From Puniceicoccales bacterium (GTDB taxonomy: Bacteria > Verrucomicrobiota > Verrucomicrobiae > Opitutales > LL51), in NCBI GenBank assembly GCA_031259625.1, contig JAIRLG010000015.1:1-13432 (forward strand): 13,432 bases of DNA, in the 5' to 3' direction. The notes under the pieces are model-generated. The model made no database searches and had not been told where the DNA came from. It saw only the letters and a list, made by a program, of their open reading frames with translations. The position numbers and the translations under genes are program-made. Below, piece by piece: positions 1-6,471 of this stretch; within the stretch, counting starts at the first letter, position 1; each line of letters begins with the position of its first letter.

Positions 1-6
1 CCCACT

Positions 7-75
7 CTTTTCAGTCCGACTGGCCTATTCTTTTCAACCTGACTGGCTTATTTTTTTTAGCCTGACGGCTCCGTT
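7..75. repeat. 23-bp degenerate tandem repeat at the cysS 3' end
   Basis: Three abutting 23-bp units lie at 7-29, 30-52 and 53-75, and a fourth, weak unit may follow at 76-98. Units 1 and 2 match at 19 of 23 positions. Unit 3 is more diverged. Each begins with a run of pyrimidines, then a core close to CAGTCCGACTGGC. The cysS stop codon (57-59, minus strand) lies inside unit 3, and units 1 and 2 carry a minus-strand TGA at the equivalent place. The core (TTTTC, purine, GTCCGA) recurs in the 23-bp repeat at 6656-6701. Nothing else is seen in bases 1-56. Confidence 0.75.
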
Positions 76-1541
76 TTTTTCAGCTCGAAATGCCCGGCCC
101 GGTCGACGGGTCGCCAGCCCAGGGCCTGGATCCGCTCCCGCAGGCGGTCGGCCTCGGCGAAATTTCCCTCTTCCCGGGCCTTCTGGCGCCGTTCCGCCAG
201 CTCCCGCACCTCCTCCGGAACGGCGATCTCGACCGGCCCGTCGGCCCTTGTCGCCGGCAGAGTGAGCCCAAGGGCTCCGAGGACGATGTCCTCGAGCCCG
301 CGCAGGCCTGCGCGGGCCTCTGCCGGCGACAGGCGACCCAAGTCCGGAGAGGCGATGGTGGAAAAAATACTCCCGAGGCAGCGGGGAATGTTGAGATCGT
401 CCCGCAGCGCCCGCCAGGCCTCGGAGAAAAGGGAGCCGCCTTCTTCCGGAGATTCTGATTTTTGGAAAGCTGGAGACTCGGGTTCCCGAGGATCTAGAGA
501 TTCAGATTTTTGGGGAACATTTTCCCCGGCGAGGTTCTGGAGCTGCTCCCGGGCCCGGGCGAGCTTTTGGAGGGCCCTTTCGGCCATGGACAGGCTCTGG
601 AAGCTGAAATTCAGCGGCTGGCGGTAGTGGCCGGCGATGAGGGCATAGCGGACGGCCATCGGGTCATGGCCTTTGTCGAGAAGCTCCTGCAACGTGTGGC
701 AGTTGCCGAGGCTTTTGGACATTTTTTTCCCATCGACCAGGAGATGGGCACAGTGGAACCAGTGCCAGGCAAAGCATTTTTTTGTCAGGGCCTCGGCCTG
801 GGCGATTTCGTTCTCGTGGTGCGGGAAGCAGAGGTCGATCCCGCCGCCGTGGAGGTCGAGGGTCTCGCCGAGGTAGTGTAGGGCCATGACGCTGCACTCG
901 ATGTGCCAACCGGGTCGACCGAGCCCCCAGGGACTTTCCCAGTGACAATCTCCGTCTTCCTCCTTTCGGGCCTTCCAGAGGACGAAGTCGTGAACGGAAT
1001 CGCCGTCGTACTCATCGGCGTCGACGGGGGGCTTGGTCTTTGGCCTCAAATTTTCCGCCGGCAGGCGGGAGAGCCGGCCGTAGGACGGGAAGGAGCTGAG
1101 GCGGTAGTAGATAGAGCCATCGGTATCCGGATAGGCAAATCCGGCCCCGATGAGCCGCTGTATCCAATGGATCTGTTCGTCGATGTGTTCCGTCGCCCGG
1201 GGCTCCACGTCCGGCGGCAGGATCTGGAGCTTTTGGCAGTCCTCCCGAAAGACCTGGATCCAGGGGTCGGTGAATTCCCTCAGAGGGATTCCCTGTTGCC
1301 GAGACCCCCGGATCGTCTTGTCGTCGACGTCGGTCAGATTGCGCACCCAGCGGACGCGGTAACCACTCCGCTCCAGCACGCGGCGCAGCACGTCCTGCAG
1401 TAGGAAGCTGCGGAAATTGCCGATGTGGGCCGCTGCGTAGACCGTCGGCCCGCAGCAGTAGACCCGCAAAAGCCCGTCCGCCGATGGCTGAAGCCTTTCC
1501 TTCTGCCCGCTGAGGGTGTTGTGGAGTGAAACCGCTATCAT
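57..1541 (-). CDS. cysS: Cysteine--tRNA ligase (cysteinyl-tRNA synthetase)
   Basis: Charges tRNA-Cys with cysteine in the cytoplasm; class Ia synthetase. The 494-residue product has the family landmarks in order: CCGPTVY (zinc ligand C30), the HIGN ATP-binding motif (39-42), NLTDVDDK (68-75), WHIECS (zinc ligand C216), HHENE (ligands H241 and E245) and KMSKS (273-277), then the helical anticodon-binding region. The spacing of C216, H241 and E245 equals that of the Escherichia coli enzyme. The ATG at 1541 is chosen because family homology starts at once (VSLHNTLSGQKE). The frame stays open upstream to 2033, but that extension is low-complexity and overlaps prs. No clear ribosome binding site is seen. 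Residues about 342-366 are a Ser/Glu/Pro-rich insert built from 24-bp repeats. The gene lies downstream of prs on the same strand across a 241-bp gap holding a cloverleaf element. Confidence 0.96.
   Translation of the reverse strand: MIAVSLHNTLSGQKERLQPSADGLLRVYCCGPTVYAAAHIGNFRSFLLQDVLRRVLERSGYRVRWVRNLTDVDDKTIRGSRQQGIPLREFTDPWIQVFREDCQKLQILPPDVEPRATEHIDEQIHWIQRLIGAGFAYPDTDGSIYYRLSSFPSYGRLSRLPAENLRPKTKPPVDADEYDGDSVHDFVLWKARKEEDGDCHWESPWGLGRPGWHIECSVMALHYLGETLDLHGGGIDLCFPHHENEIAQAEALTKKCFAWHWFHCAHLLVDGKKMSKSLGNCHTLQELLDKGHDPMAVRYALIAGHYRQPLNFSFQSLSMAERALQKLARAREQLQNLAGENVPQKSESLDPREPESPAFQKSESPEEGGSLFSEAWRALRDDLNIPRCLGSIFSTIASPDLGRLSPAEARAGLRGLEDIVLGALGLTLPATRADGPVEIAVPEEVRELAERRQKAREEGNFAEADRLRERIQALGWRPVDRAGHFELKKTEPSG
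448..519. repeat. Three 24-bp tandem repeats inside cysS
   Basis: Units at 448-471, 472-495 and 496-519. Units 1 and 3 share the run GATTC, T or A, GATTTTTGG. The middle unit is more diverged. Each unit adds eight codons and gives the Ser/Glu/Pro-rich stretch of CysS (residues about 342-366, with the motif KSES twice). It falls after the KMSKS catalytic domain, in the region linking the C-terminal helical domains, where insertions are tolerable. Confidence 0.7.
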
Positions 1542-1600
1542 GGTCCGGATTATGGAAAGGTTTTTGGTCCCGAGGCCATTCTTTATTGCTCGGCGATTTT

Positions 1601-1703
1601 GTTTCCGCCTTTGGGCCCCAAAGGGGCCCAGGCCCGCTGCGCGGGCCGCGGGAGGGGAAGAGAAAAGTCCCTTTTCTCTTCCCCCTCCCGCAAAGGCGGA
1701 AAC
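1601..1703. repeat. Cloverleaf element 1 (13-bp inverted arms, three hairpins)
   Basis: Lies in the 241-bp gap between prs and cysS. The arms GTTTCCGCCTTTG (1601-1613) and CAAAGGCGGAAAC (1691-1703) are perfect inverted copies. Between them lie three hairpins. The first is GGGCCCC/GGGGCCC around loop AAA (1613-1629; its first base is shared with the left arm). The second is GGCCCGC/GCGGGCC around loop TGC (1631-1647). The third is a 19-bp stem with one bulged C around loop TCC (1649-1690). The rest of the gap shows only short GGGAAAC/CCGGGG repetitions. Functions I considered are a terminator or processing signal between prs and cysS, or a mobile palindromic element. The pairing is certain; the role is unknown. 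Confidence 0.8.
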
Positions 1704-1782
1704 CGGGGTTGCCGGGAAACCGAGACTGCCGGGGTTTGGAGGATTGAAGTGTCGGGCCTTTCCTGAACCGGTGGGGAATTTC

Positions 1783-2814
1783 TTAGGCGAGGAAGTGCTT
1801 CTCGAGGGGGCGATTTTCGTGGAGACGGCGGATCGCATCGCCCAAAAGGGGGGCCAGGTCGAGGACAGTGACGGGCAGGCCGCCGTTTCCGTTGGCCGGA
1901 GGAGAATCCCCGTTGGCCGGAAGGGAGTTTCCATCGGCTGGGAGGGAGTCCTCATCGGCTGAGAGGGGATTTCTATCAGTCGGGAGGAGATTCTTGTCGG
2001 TCGGGATGGAATTGCTCGTGAACAGCGCTTCAAGGCCGCTGTGGTGGAGGTGTTGCTGGGCGGCGTTGTTTAGGGAACTGTGCACGACGGCGGCCCGGAC
2101 GGAGGCAGCTCCCCGTCGGCGCAGGTACTGGGCGGCCGCCGCCAGCGTCGAGCCGGTTTCGGCCATGTCGTCGACGAGGAGGATGTCGCGGTTTTCGATC
2201 TCCCCCAGCGCGTCGACGATGGCGGGCTCCCCTCCCTCTCGGCGTCGCTTCCGGAGGAGGAGGAGCGGACAGTGCAGAGCGTCGGCCCAGAGAGCCGCCC
2301 GTTTCGCCCCGCCCAGGTCGGGGGAGGCGATGCTCCGGCGGGGACTCTTCTGTTTTTGCAGTCGGGGGAGAAAGAGGGAGTCGGCGGACAGGTGCTCGAC
2401 CGGAAGGTCGAAGAAGCCCGTGAGCGAGGGCGTGTGGAGCTCCAGCGTCAGGAGGCGCCGGATGCCAGCAGTCGTGAGCAGATTGGCCACCAGCTTGGCC
2501 GTGAGGGCGGTTTGCTGCTGTCCTCGGTGGTTCTGTCGGGCGTAGGCGAAAAAGGGGAGGACGGCCGTGATGCAGGCGGCGTCGGCCCGGCGGGCGGCAT
2601 CGGCCAGCATCAGCAGTTCCATGAGGTAGTGGGAGGCCGGCCGCCGCAGGGATTGGAGGAGGAAGACGTCGCGGCCCCGGAGGTTTTCCAGAAGGCACAC
2701 CCGCGTCTCGCCATCGGGAAACTCGGAGATCTCCACAGCACCGAGGGCTTGCCGCAGATGGGAGGCGATCCCTTCCGCCAGGGCCCGGTGCGAAGTCCCC
2801 GCCAGCAGTTGCAT
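1783..2814 (-). CDS. prs: Ribose-phosphate pyrophosphokinase (PRPP synthetase) with an in-frame repeat insert
   Basis: Makes 5-phosphoribosyl-1-pyrophosphate from ribose 5-phosphate and ATP for nucleotide, His and Trp synthesis. Landmarks in the 343-residue product: FPDGE (32-36), the YARQ segment of the ATP-binding flexible loop (91-94), LELH (124-127) followed by GFFDLPVEHLSA, SPDLGGAKRA (164-173), and the PRPP loop VDDMAETGSTL (214-224). The last differs from the usual DDMxDTGGT, and the first His motif has Glu where Asp is usual. Residues 270-311 are six 7-residue repeats placed between the SNSIP strand and the final VLDLAPLLGDAIRRLH segment, so the protein exceeds the usual length of about 315. 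The ATG at 2814 is at the normal family start. A weak promoter-like pair (TTTGCA at 2850-2855 and TATTCT at 2826-2831, read on the minus strand, 18-bp spacer) may serve it. Divergent from acpP. A specialised paralogue rather than the only Prs is possible. Confidence 0.9.
   Translation of the reverse strand: MQLLAGTSHRALAEGIASHLRQALGAVEISEFPDGETRVCLLENLRGRDVFLLQSLRRPASHYLMELLMLADAARRADAACITAVLPFFAYARQNHRGQQQTALTAKLVANLLTTAGIRRLLTLELHTPSLTGFFDLPVEHLSADSLFLPRLQKQKSPRRSIASPDLGGAKRAALWADALHCPLLLLRKRRREGGEPAIVDALGEIENRDILLVDDMAETGSTLAAAAQYLRRRGAASVRAAVVHSSLNNAAQQHLHHSGLEALFTSNSIPTDKNLLPTDRNPLSADEDSLPADGNSLPANGDSPPANGNGGLPVTVLDLAPLLGDAIRRLHENRPLEKHFLA
1882..2007. repeat. Six 21-bp tandem repeats inside prs
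   Basis: Six exact-length 21-bp units fill 1882-2007. Each encodes a heptapeptide near LPADGNS (IPTDKNL, LPTDRNP, LSADEDS, LPADGNS, LPANGDS, PPANGNG). On the plus strand each unit starts near GTTGGCCGG or ATCGGCTGG. The units grade in sequence, with neighbours most alike, as expected of stepwise duplication by slippage. The insert is Asp/Asn/Pro-rich and probably a flexible surface loop. The shifted reading frame also stays open through the repeats, which explains a long spurious frame upstream of cysS. Confidence 0.9.
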
Positions 2815-2847
2815 CGGCTAAGATTAGAATAGGCCTTGGAAAGCGCA

Positions 2848-2891
2848 AGTGCAAAGCGAGAGAAGCCTCAGTGCGAAGCGGGAGAAGCCTC
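2848..2891. repeat. Two 22-bp tandem repeats in the prs-acpP divergent region
   Basis: Units at 2848-2869 and 2870-2891 match at 20 of 22 positions (start AGTGC, end AGAAGCCTC). They lie between the divergent starts of prs (2814) and acpP (2951). Unit 1 overlaps the putative -35 box of prs and unit 2 ends at the putative -35 box of acpP, so repeat number could change promoter spacing. The regulatory link is inference. Confidence 0.75.
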
Positions 2892-2946
2892 TTGACTCGT
2901 AAAGATTTTCGTCTTACTTCGGCCGAACTTGATTCGTAATTTACGA
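2892..2946 (+). promoter_or_regulatory. Putative acpP promoter and operator palindrome
   Basis: TTGACT (2892-2897) resembles a sigma-70 -35 box, but no convincing -10 box follows at 16-18 bp. The sequence TTGACTCGTAA (2892-2902) recurs with one change at 2929-2939. The second copy runs into a perfect 13-bp palindrome TCGTAATTTACGA (2934-2946), which ends 4 bp before the acpP start codon. A palindrome this close to the start of a fatty-acid operon suggests a repressor site or an mRNA leader structure. What binds it is unknown. Confidence 0.35.
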
Positions 2947-2950
2947 CGAT

Positions 2951-3223
2951 ATGACTGAAAAAACGATAGAGCAGCGCGTTAAGGAGATCATCATTAACCA
3001 GCTCGGAGTCAGTGCGGAAAAGGTCACGCCGGAGGCTTCTTTTCTGGAAGACTTGGGTGCGGATTCTCTGGATACGGTGGAATTGGTGATGGCCTTCGAG
3101 GAGGAGTTCGCCAACGAACTGGGTGGGGAAATCCCGGAGGCGGAGGCGGAGGGACTGCGGACGGTCCAGGATGTCGTTCGTTACATCTCGGATAAGCTCG
3201 GGCAGAAGCAGGCCGTCGCCTGA
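2951..3223 (+). CDS. acpP: Acyl carrier protein
   Basis: Carries growing acyl chains as thioesters on a phosphopantetheine arm during type II fatty acid synthesis and donates them to lipid A acyltransferases. The 90-residue acidic protein has the universal attachment motif [10 protein letters not shown], with the modified Ser at residue 39. It begins [16 protein letters not shown], typical of the family, and ends [11 protein letters not shown]. It is about a dozen residues longer than Escherichia coli AcpP (77 residues), mainly through a slightly longer loop ([15 protein letters not shown]) and the C-terminal tail. The ATG at 2951 is the first start in frame with the family N-terminus; no good Shine-Dalgarno motif is seen. 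It is the first gene of the acpP-fabF-acyltransferase operon, with 4 bp to fabF. Confidence 0.96.
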   Translation: MTEKTIEQRVKEIIINQLGVSAEKVTPEASFLEDLGADSLDTVELVMAFEEEFANELGGEIPEAEAEGLRTVQDVVRYISDKLGQKQAVA

Positions 3224-3227
3224 GACC

Positions 3228-4499
3228 GTGGCCGTGGCTTCCCTTCCACCGGAGAAACGGGTGGTGGTGACGGGTATGGGCCTGGTCACGCCGCTGGGCG
3301 ACGAACTGGAGCTGTTCTGGCAACGCCTCACGGCGGGCGTCTCGGGCATCGGGCGGATCACGCGCTTCGACACGACCCACTGCGAGTGCCGGGTGGGGGC
3401 GGAGGTGAAGGATTTCGATCCGGAACGTTTCATGGATCCCAAGGAGGCCAGGCGGAATGACCGCTTCGCCCAGTTCGCCGTTGCGGCTGCCCAGAAGGCT
3501 TTGCGGGATGCTTCCTTTTCCCCGCAGGGAACGAACGAGGCCGAGCGCCTGGGGGTGGTGATCGGCTCCGGCATCGGAGGCATGGAGACCATCCAGGTCC
3601 AGACCGGCAGATTCCATCAGTCCGAGACGCGAAGGGTCTCGCCCTTCATGATCCCCTCACTCATCTGCAACATCGCCTCCGGGGTGGTGGCGATTGAGGT
3701 GGGCGCCAAGGGGCCCAATTTTTCCGTCGTGACCGCCTGCGCCGCCGGTTCGCACTCCATCGGCGAGGCCTTTCAGCTGCTGCGCCTGGGGAAGGCCGAT
3801 GTGATGCTGGCCGGCGGGAGCGAGGCCCCGCTGACGGAGCTCAGCTTCGCCGGTTTCTGCGCCATGAAGGCCCTGAGCACTTCTTTCAACGAGGATCCGG
3901 CCCATGCCTGCCGTCCCTTCGACGCGAAGCGGGACGGTTTCGTGATGGGGGAGGGAGCCGGAGTGCTGGTGCTGGAAACCCTGGCCCATGCCCAGTGCCG
4001 CGGGGCCAGAATCTATGCCGAGCTCGTCGCCTACGAGGCCTCCTGCGATGCCCACCACATCACCGCACCGGACCCCGAGGGCGAGGGTCTATCCCTCTGC
4101 CTGCGCCGTCTCTTGAAAGGGGCCAACTGCGCACCGGAGGAGGTGGACTATATCAATGCGCACGGCACGTCGACGCTCTACAATGACCGGAGCGAAACCC
4201 TGTCCATCAAACGGGTCTTCGGCCAGGCCGCCCGGACCATTCCCATCAGTTCGACCAAGAGCATGACCGGCCATCTGCTGGGTGCGGCCGGCGGCATCGA
4301 GGCCATCGCGACCGTCCAGAGCATCGTCAGCGGCCTCATCCCCCCGACCATCAACTACGAATTTCCCGATCCGGACTGCGACCTCAACTACGTGCCGAAT
4401 GTCGCCCTGCGCCGAGAAGTGCGGACGGCCCTGAGCGAGAATCTGGCCTTTGGGGGTCACAACGCGGCGCTGCTCTTCCGCCGCTTCGAGGATTCGTGA
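3228..4499 (+). CDS. fabF: 3-oxoacyl-[acyl-carrier-protein] synthase II
   Basis: Condenses malonyl-ACP with acyl-ACP to lengthen fatty acids. From the GTG at 3228 the product is 423 residues (Escherichia coli FabF has 413). The catalytic triad is visible as C171 in TACAAGSHSIGEA, H312 in NAHGTST and H349 in STKSMTGHLLGAAGG, with family spacing. Other family segments are VVVTGMGLVTPLG (12-24), ARRNDRFAQFA and the C-terminal NLAFGGHNAALLF. The GTG is chosen because it follows the acpP stop by 4 bp and precedes the first conserved strand. A second in-frame GTG at 3234 is also possible. The frame is open further upstream inside acpP, but that stretch is Arg/Ser-rich shadow sequence. Its position directly after acpP, as in many bacteria, supports the FabF assignment over FabB. 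Confidence 0.95.
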   Translation: MAVASLPPEKRVVVTGMGLVTPLGDELELFWQRLTAGVSGIGRITRFDTTHCECRVGAEVKDFDPERFMDPKEARRNDRFAQFAVAAAQKALRDASFSPQGTNEAERLGVVIGSGIGGMETIQVQTGRFHQSETRRVSPFMIPSLICNIASGVVAIEVGAKGPNFSVVTACAAGSHSIGEAFQLLRLGKADVMLAGGSEAPLTELSFAGFCAMKALSTSFNEDPAHACRPFDAKRDGFVMGEGAGVLVLETLAHAQCRGARIYAELVAYEASCDAHHITAPDPEGEGLSLCLRRLLKGANCAPEEVDYINAHGTSTLYNDRSETLSIKRVFGQAARTIPISSTKSMTGHLLGAAGGIEAIATVQSIVSGLIPPTINYEFPDPDCDLNYVPNVALRREVRTALSENLAFGGHNAALLFRRFEDS

Positions 4500-4500
4500 G

Positions 4501-6402
4501 ATGAAGGTGGCCGAAGTCCTCCTGCGAGGATTTCTCCCCACGGTGGGCTTGATCCTGTCACTGCTGCCGAGCCGGGGCGTTGCTCTTCTGGCCGCGTTGC
4601 TGGGCCGGGCATTTTACTACGCCTTCCCCCGTCGCCGCCGGACACTCCTGTCCAACCTGGACCATGCCTTTCCCCAGAAATCCTGGGCCTGGAAGCGGCG
4701 CATCGGCCGGACGAGCTGCGGGCGCATGGTGGAAATGGGCTGCCTGGCCCTGGCCTCGCCCTTTTTTTCCCAGAACCGCCTCCGGAGGAACGGCGCCGTT
4801 TCCGAAGCGCTGGGGCAGTGGCTGCACGAAGTCCGGGAGCGACCGCGGCCGGTGCTGCTGTGGATTCCGCATCTGAGCCTGATGGAGGCGGCGACCTGGC
4901 TGCCGATTTTCGCCCCGGAGCTCGCCCGGGAGCGGCGCAGTGGGGTTCTGTTCCGCCCGCTGGGAAATCCATGGCTCGATGCCTGGCTCCGGCGCACGCG
5001 GGGGCGCTTCGGCCTCGAACTGCTCTCCCGCCGAGACGGCTTTCTGAGGGCCAAGGGCATTCTTCGGGCGAAGGGGATCATCGCCTTTCTGGGCGACCAG
5101 AGTGCGGGCAGGAGCGGGATTCTGTCCCATTTCATGGGACGTCTGGCCTCCAGCAGTCCCCTGGCCGATCTGTTGGCCCCGTGCGGAGAGGGAGTGGAGG
5201 TCTATGCCCTGTGGACGCGTCGCCGAGGCTTTGCCCGGGTGCGTTTCGAGATCGAGCGCCTGGTGAAGCCGGAGCCGGGCTCGTCCTGGACGCAGGTGGG
5301 CAATGACTGGCTGGGTCGGCTCCTGCGCTCCGACGAAGCCCTCTGCGAGGATTGGCTCTGGGTGCACCGCCGCTGGCATACCCAGGACGAGCCCCAGGCC
5401 TTCCTCCACCTCGACCATCGGCGGAACCTGCTCCTCAGCGACCCGGCGGTGCGGGCGGAGCTGGTGCGGGCTCGGGCGACGAGGATCTGGATTCGCCTGC
5501 CGAACTGGCTCGGGGACTTCGTCATGGCCGTTCCCCTGCTGCGGGAATTGCGCTCCGGGCGTCCGGATGCGGCGCTTACGCTGCTGGGGCCGGCCTCCTT
5601 GGCCCCGCTGGTGTCGCGCTGGCGGCTGGCGGATCACTTTCTGCCCCTGCCTCCCAAGGGCTGGGGCTATTTTCCAAAACTCCGTTCCCTGGGCGGGGAA
5701 ATCCCAGACTTCTATATCCTGCTGACCCATTCGCTCCGCAGTGAACTGGAGGCAAAAGTCCTGCGCGCCCACGAGACCTTCGGCCTGCAGCTTCCCCAAA
5801 GGAGGAGGATTTTTGTCCGGCATCCCTGGAAGGTGCCGGCGGATTTTCAGGATGGGCATCAGAGCCTTCTCTGGGAGCGCTTTTTTCGGTCGATGGGTCT
5901 GCGGGAAAAAATTTCCCGTGCGCCCCAGGAGACCTGGCTCCGACCCGAGGAGGTCACGGTGGGCCTCGTTTTTGGCAGCGCGAACCTTCCGGCGAAGCGC
6001 TGGCCGCTGGAGCGGTGGGAGCAGTTGGCTTCGAGGCTCCTGTCCGCCGGCCGCTGTGGGCGCGTGCTGCTCCTGGGCACGGCGCCGGATGCGGAGATCC
6101 TGTCCCGCCACCGCGGCTTTTCCGCTCCGGAGATCACGCACCTGGAAGGCAGGACGGACCTCGGAGGCCTGGCCGATGCGCTGGGCTCCTGCTCGGTCGT
6201 GGTCGGCAACGATACGGGCGCGATGCACCTGGCCAATGTGCTGGGCGTTCCCTGTGTCGTCCTCTACGGCCCCACCTCGCCCCGGAGAAACGGACTTTTT
6301 TTCGCCGCGCCGCGCCGGGAGCTCCAGTCCCCCACGAGCCCATCGATGGAGGGCATTTCAGTCGAAACAGTCGCAGCGGCCGTTCTCCCGCTGCTGTCCT
6401 GA
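4501..6402 (+). CDS. Fused lipid A acyltransferase (LpxL/HtrB type) and GT9 ADP-heptose-type glycosyltransferase
   Basis: A 633-residue protein with two envelope domains. Residues about 1-300 match the lysophospholipid/lipid A acyltransferase family: a hydrophobic N-terminal anchor (8-40), the catalytic HX4E motif as HLSLME (H124, E129), GDQSAGRSGI (198-207) and FMGRLASSSPLADLLA (211-226). Residues about 325-633 match GT9 heptosyltransferases (WaaC/WaaF): IRLPNWLGDFVMAVPLLREL (331-350), PAKRWPLERW (497-506) and the nucleotide-sugar loop GNDTGAMHLANVLGVP (569-584) with YGPTSP. Known families suggest secondary acylation of lipid A and addition of inner-core heptose at the cytoplasmic face of the inner membrane; the exact acceptors are inferred. 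The ATG at 4501 is 1 bp after the fabF stop and has GAGGA 8 bp upstream. The frame runs continuously through both domains with no stop. Residues around 182-193 carry a tandem LRAKGI duplication. Confidence 0.85.
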   Translation: MKVAEVLLRGFLPTVGLILSLLPSRGVALLAALLGRAFYYAFPRRRRTLLSNLDHAFPQKSWAWKRRIGRTSCGRMVEMGCLALASPFFSQNRLRRNGAVSEALGQWLHEVRERPRPVLLWIPHLSLMEAATWLPIFAPELARERRSGVLFRPLGNPWLDAWLRRTRGRFGLELLSRRDGFLRAKGILRAKGIIAFLGDQSAGRSGILSHFMGRLASSSPLADLLAPCGEGVEVYALWTRRRGFARVRFEIERLVKPEPGSSWTQVGNDWLGRLLRSDEALCEDWLWVHRRWHTQDEPQAFLHLDHRRNLLLSDPAVRAELVRARATRIWIRLPNWLGDFVMAVPLLRELRSGRPDAALTLLGPASLAPLVSRWRLADHFLPLPPKGWGYFPKLRSLGGEIPDFYILLTHSLRSELEAKVLRAHETFGLQLPQRRRIFVRHPWKVPADFQDGHQSLLWERFFRSMGLREKISRAPQETWLRPEEVTVGLVFGSANLPAKRWPLERWEQLASRLLSAGRCGRVLLLGTAPDAEILSRHRGFSAPEITHLEGRTDLGGLADALGSCSVVVGNDTGAMHLANVLGVPCVVLYGPTSPRRNGLFFAAPRRELQSPTSPSMEGISVETVAAAVLPLLS

Positions 6403-6471
6403 GGGGCCTCCTGCCGCTGCCCTGAGGAGGTACTCCCGTGGCTTCGGCCCGGGAAGTTCGCTGTCTGGGGT

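Noticed and set aside
1601..1703. tRNA gene, suggested by the cloverleaf fold
   Set aside because: The arm lengths, 3-nt loops and absence of tRNA T-loop (GTTCRA) and D-loop signatures rule out a normal tRNA. The same holds for the elements at 6472 and 9438.
1882..2007. CRISPR array
   Set aside because: The units are contiguous, degenerate and in frame, with no unique spacers. The other tandem repeats in the window also lack spacers.
1542..2033. Long open N-terminal extension in frame with cysS, overlapping prs
   Set aside because: It is out-of-frame translation of the prs repeats and the cloverleaf element. CysRS homology starts at the ATG at 1541, and the extension matches nothing in the family.
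2080..2832. Long plus-strand open frame opposite prs
   Set aside because: A GC-rich antisense shadow; prs on the minus strand has clear family motifs throughout.
3123..3227. ATG start for fabF inside acpP
   Set aside because: The extra 35 residues are Arg/Ser-rich and read acpP codons in another frame. The GTG at 3228 fits FabF length and the operon gap.
4558..6228. 556-codon open frame antisense to the acyltransferase/heptosyltransferase gene
   Set aside because: It has no recognisable motif and is Pro/Gln/Arg-rich, as expected from the complement of GC-rich codons; the sense strand has two clear catalytic domains.
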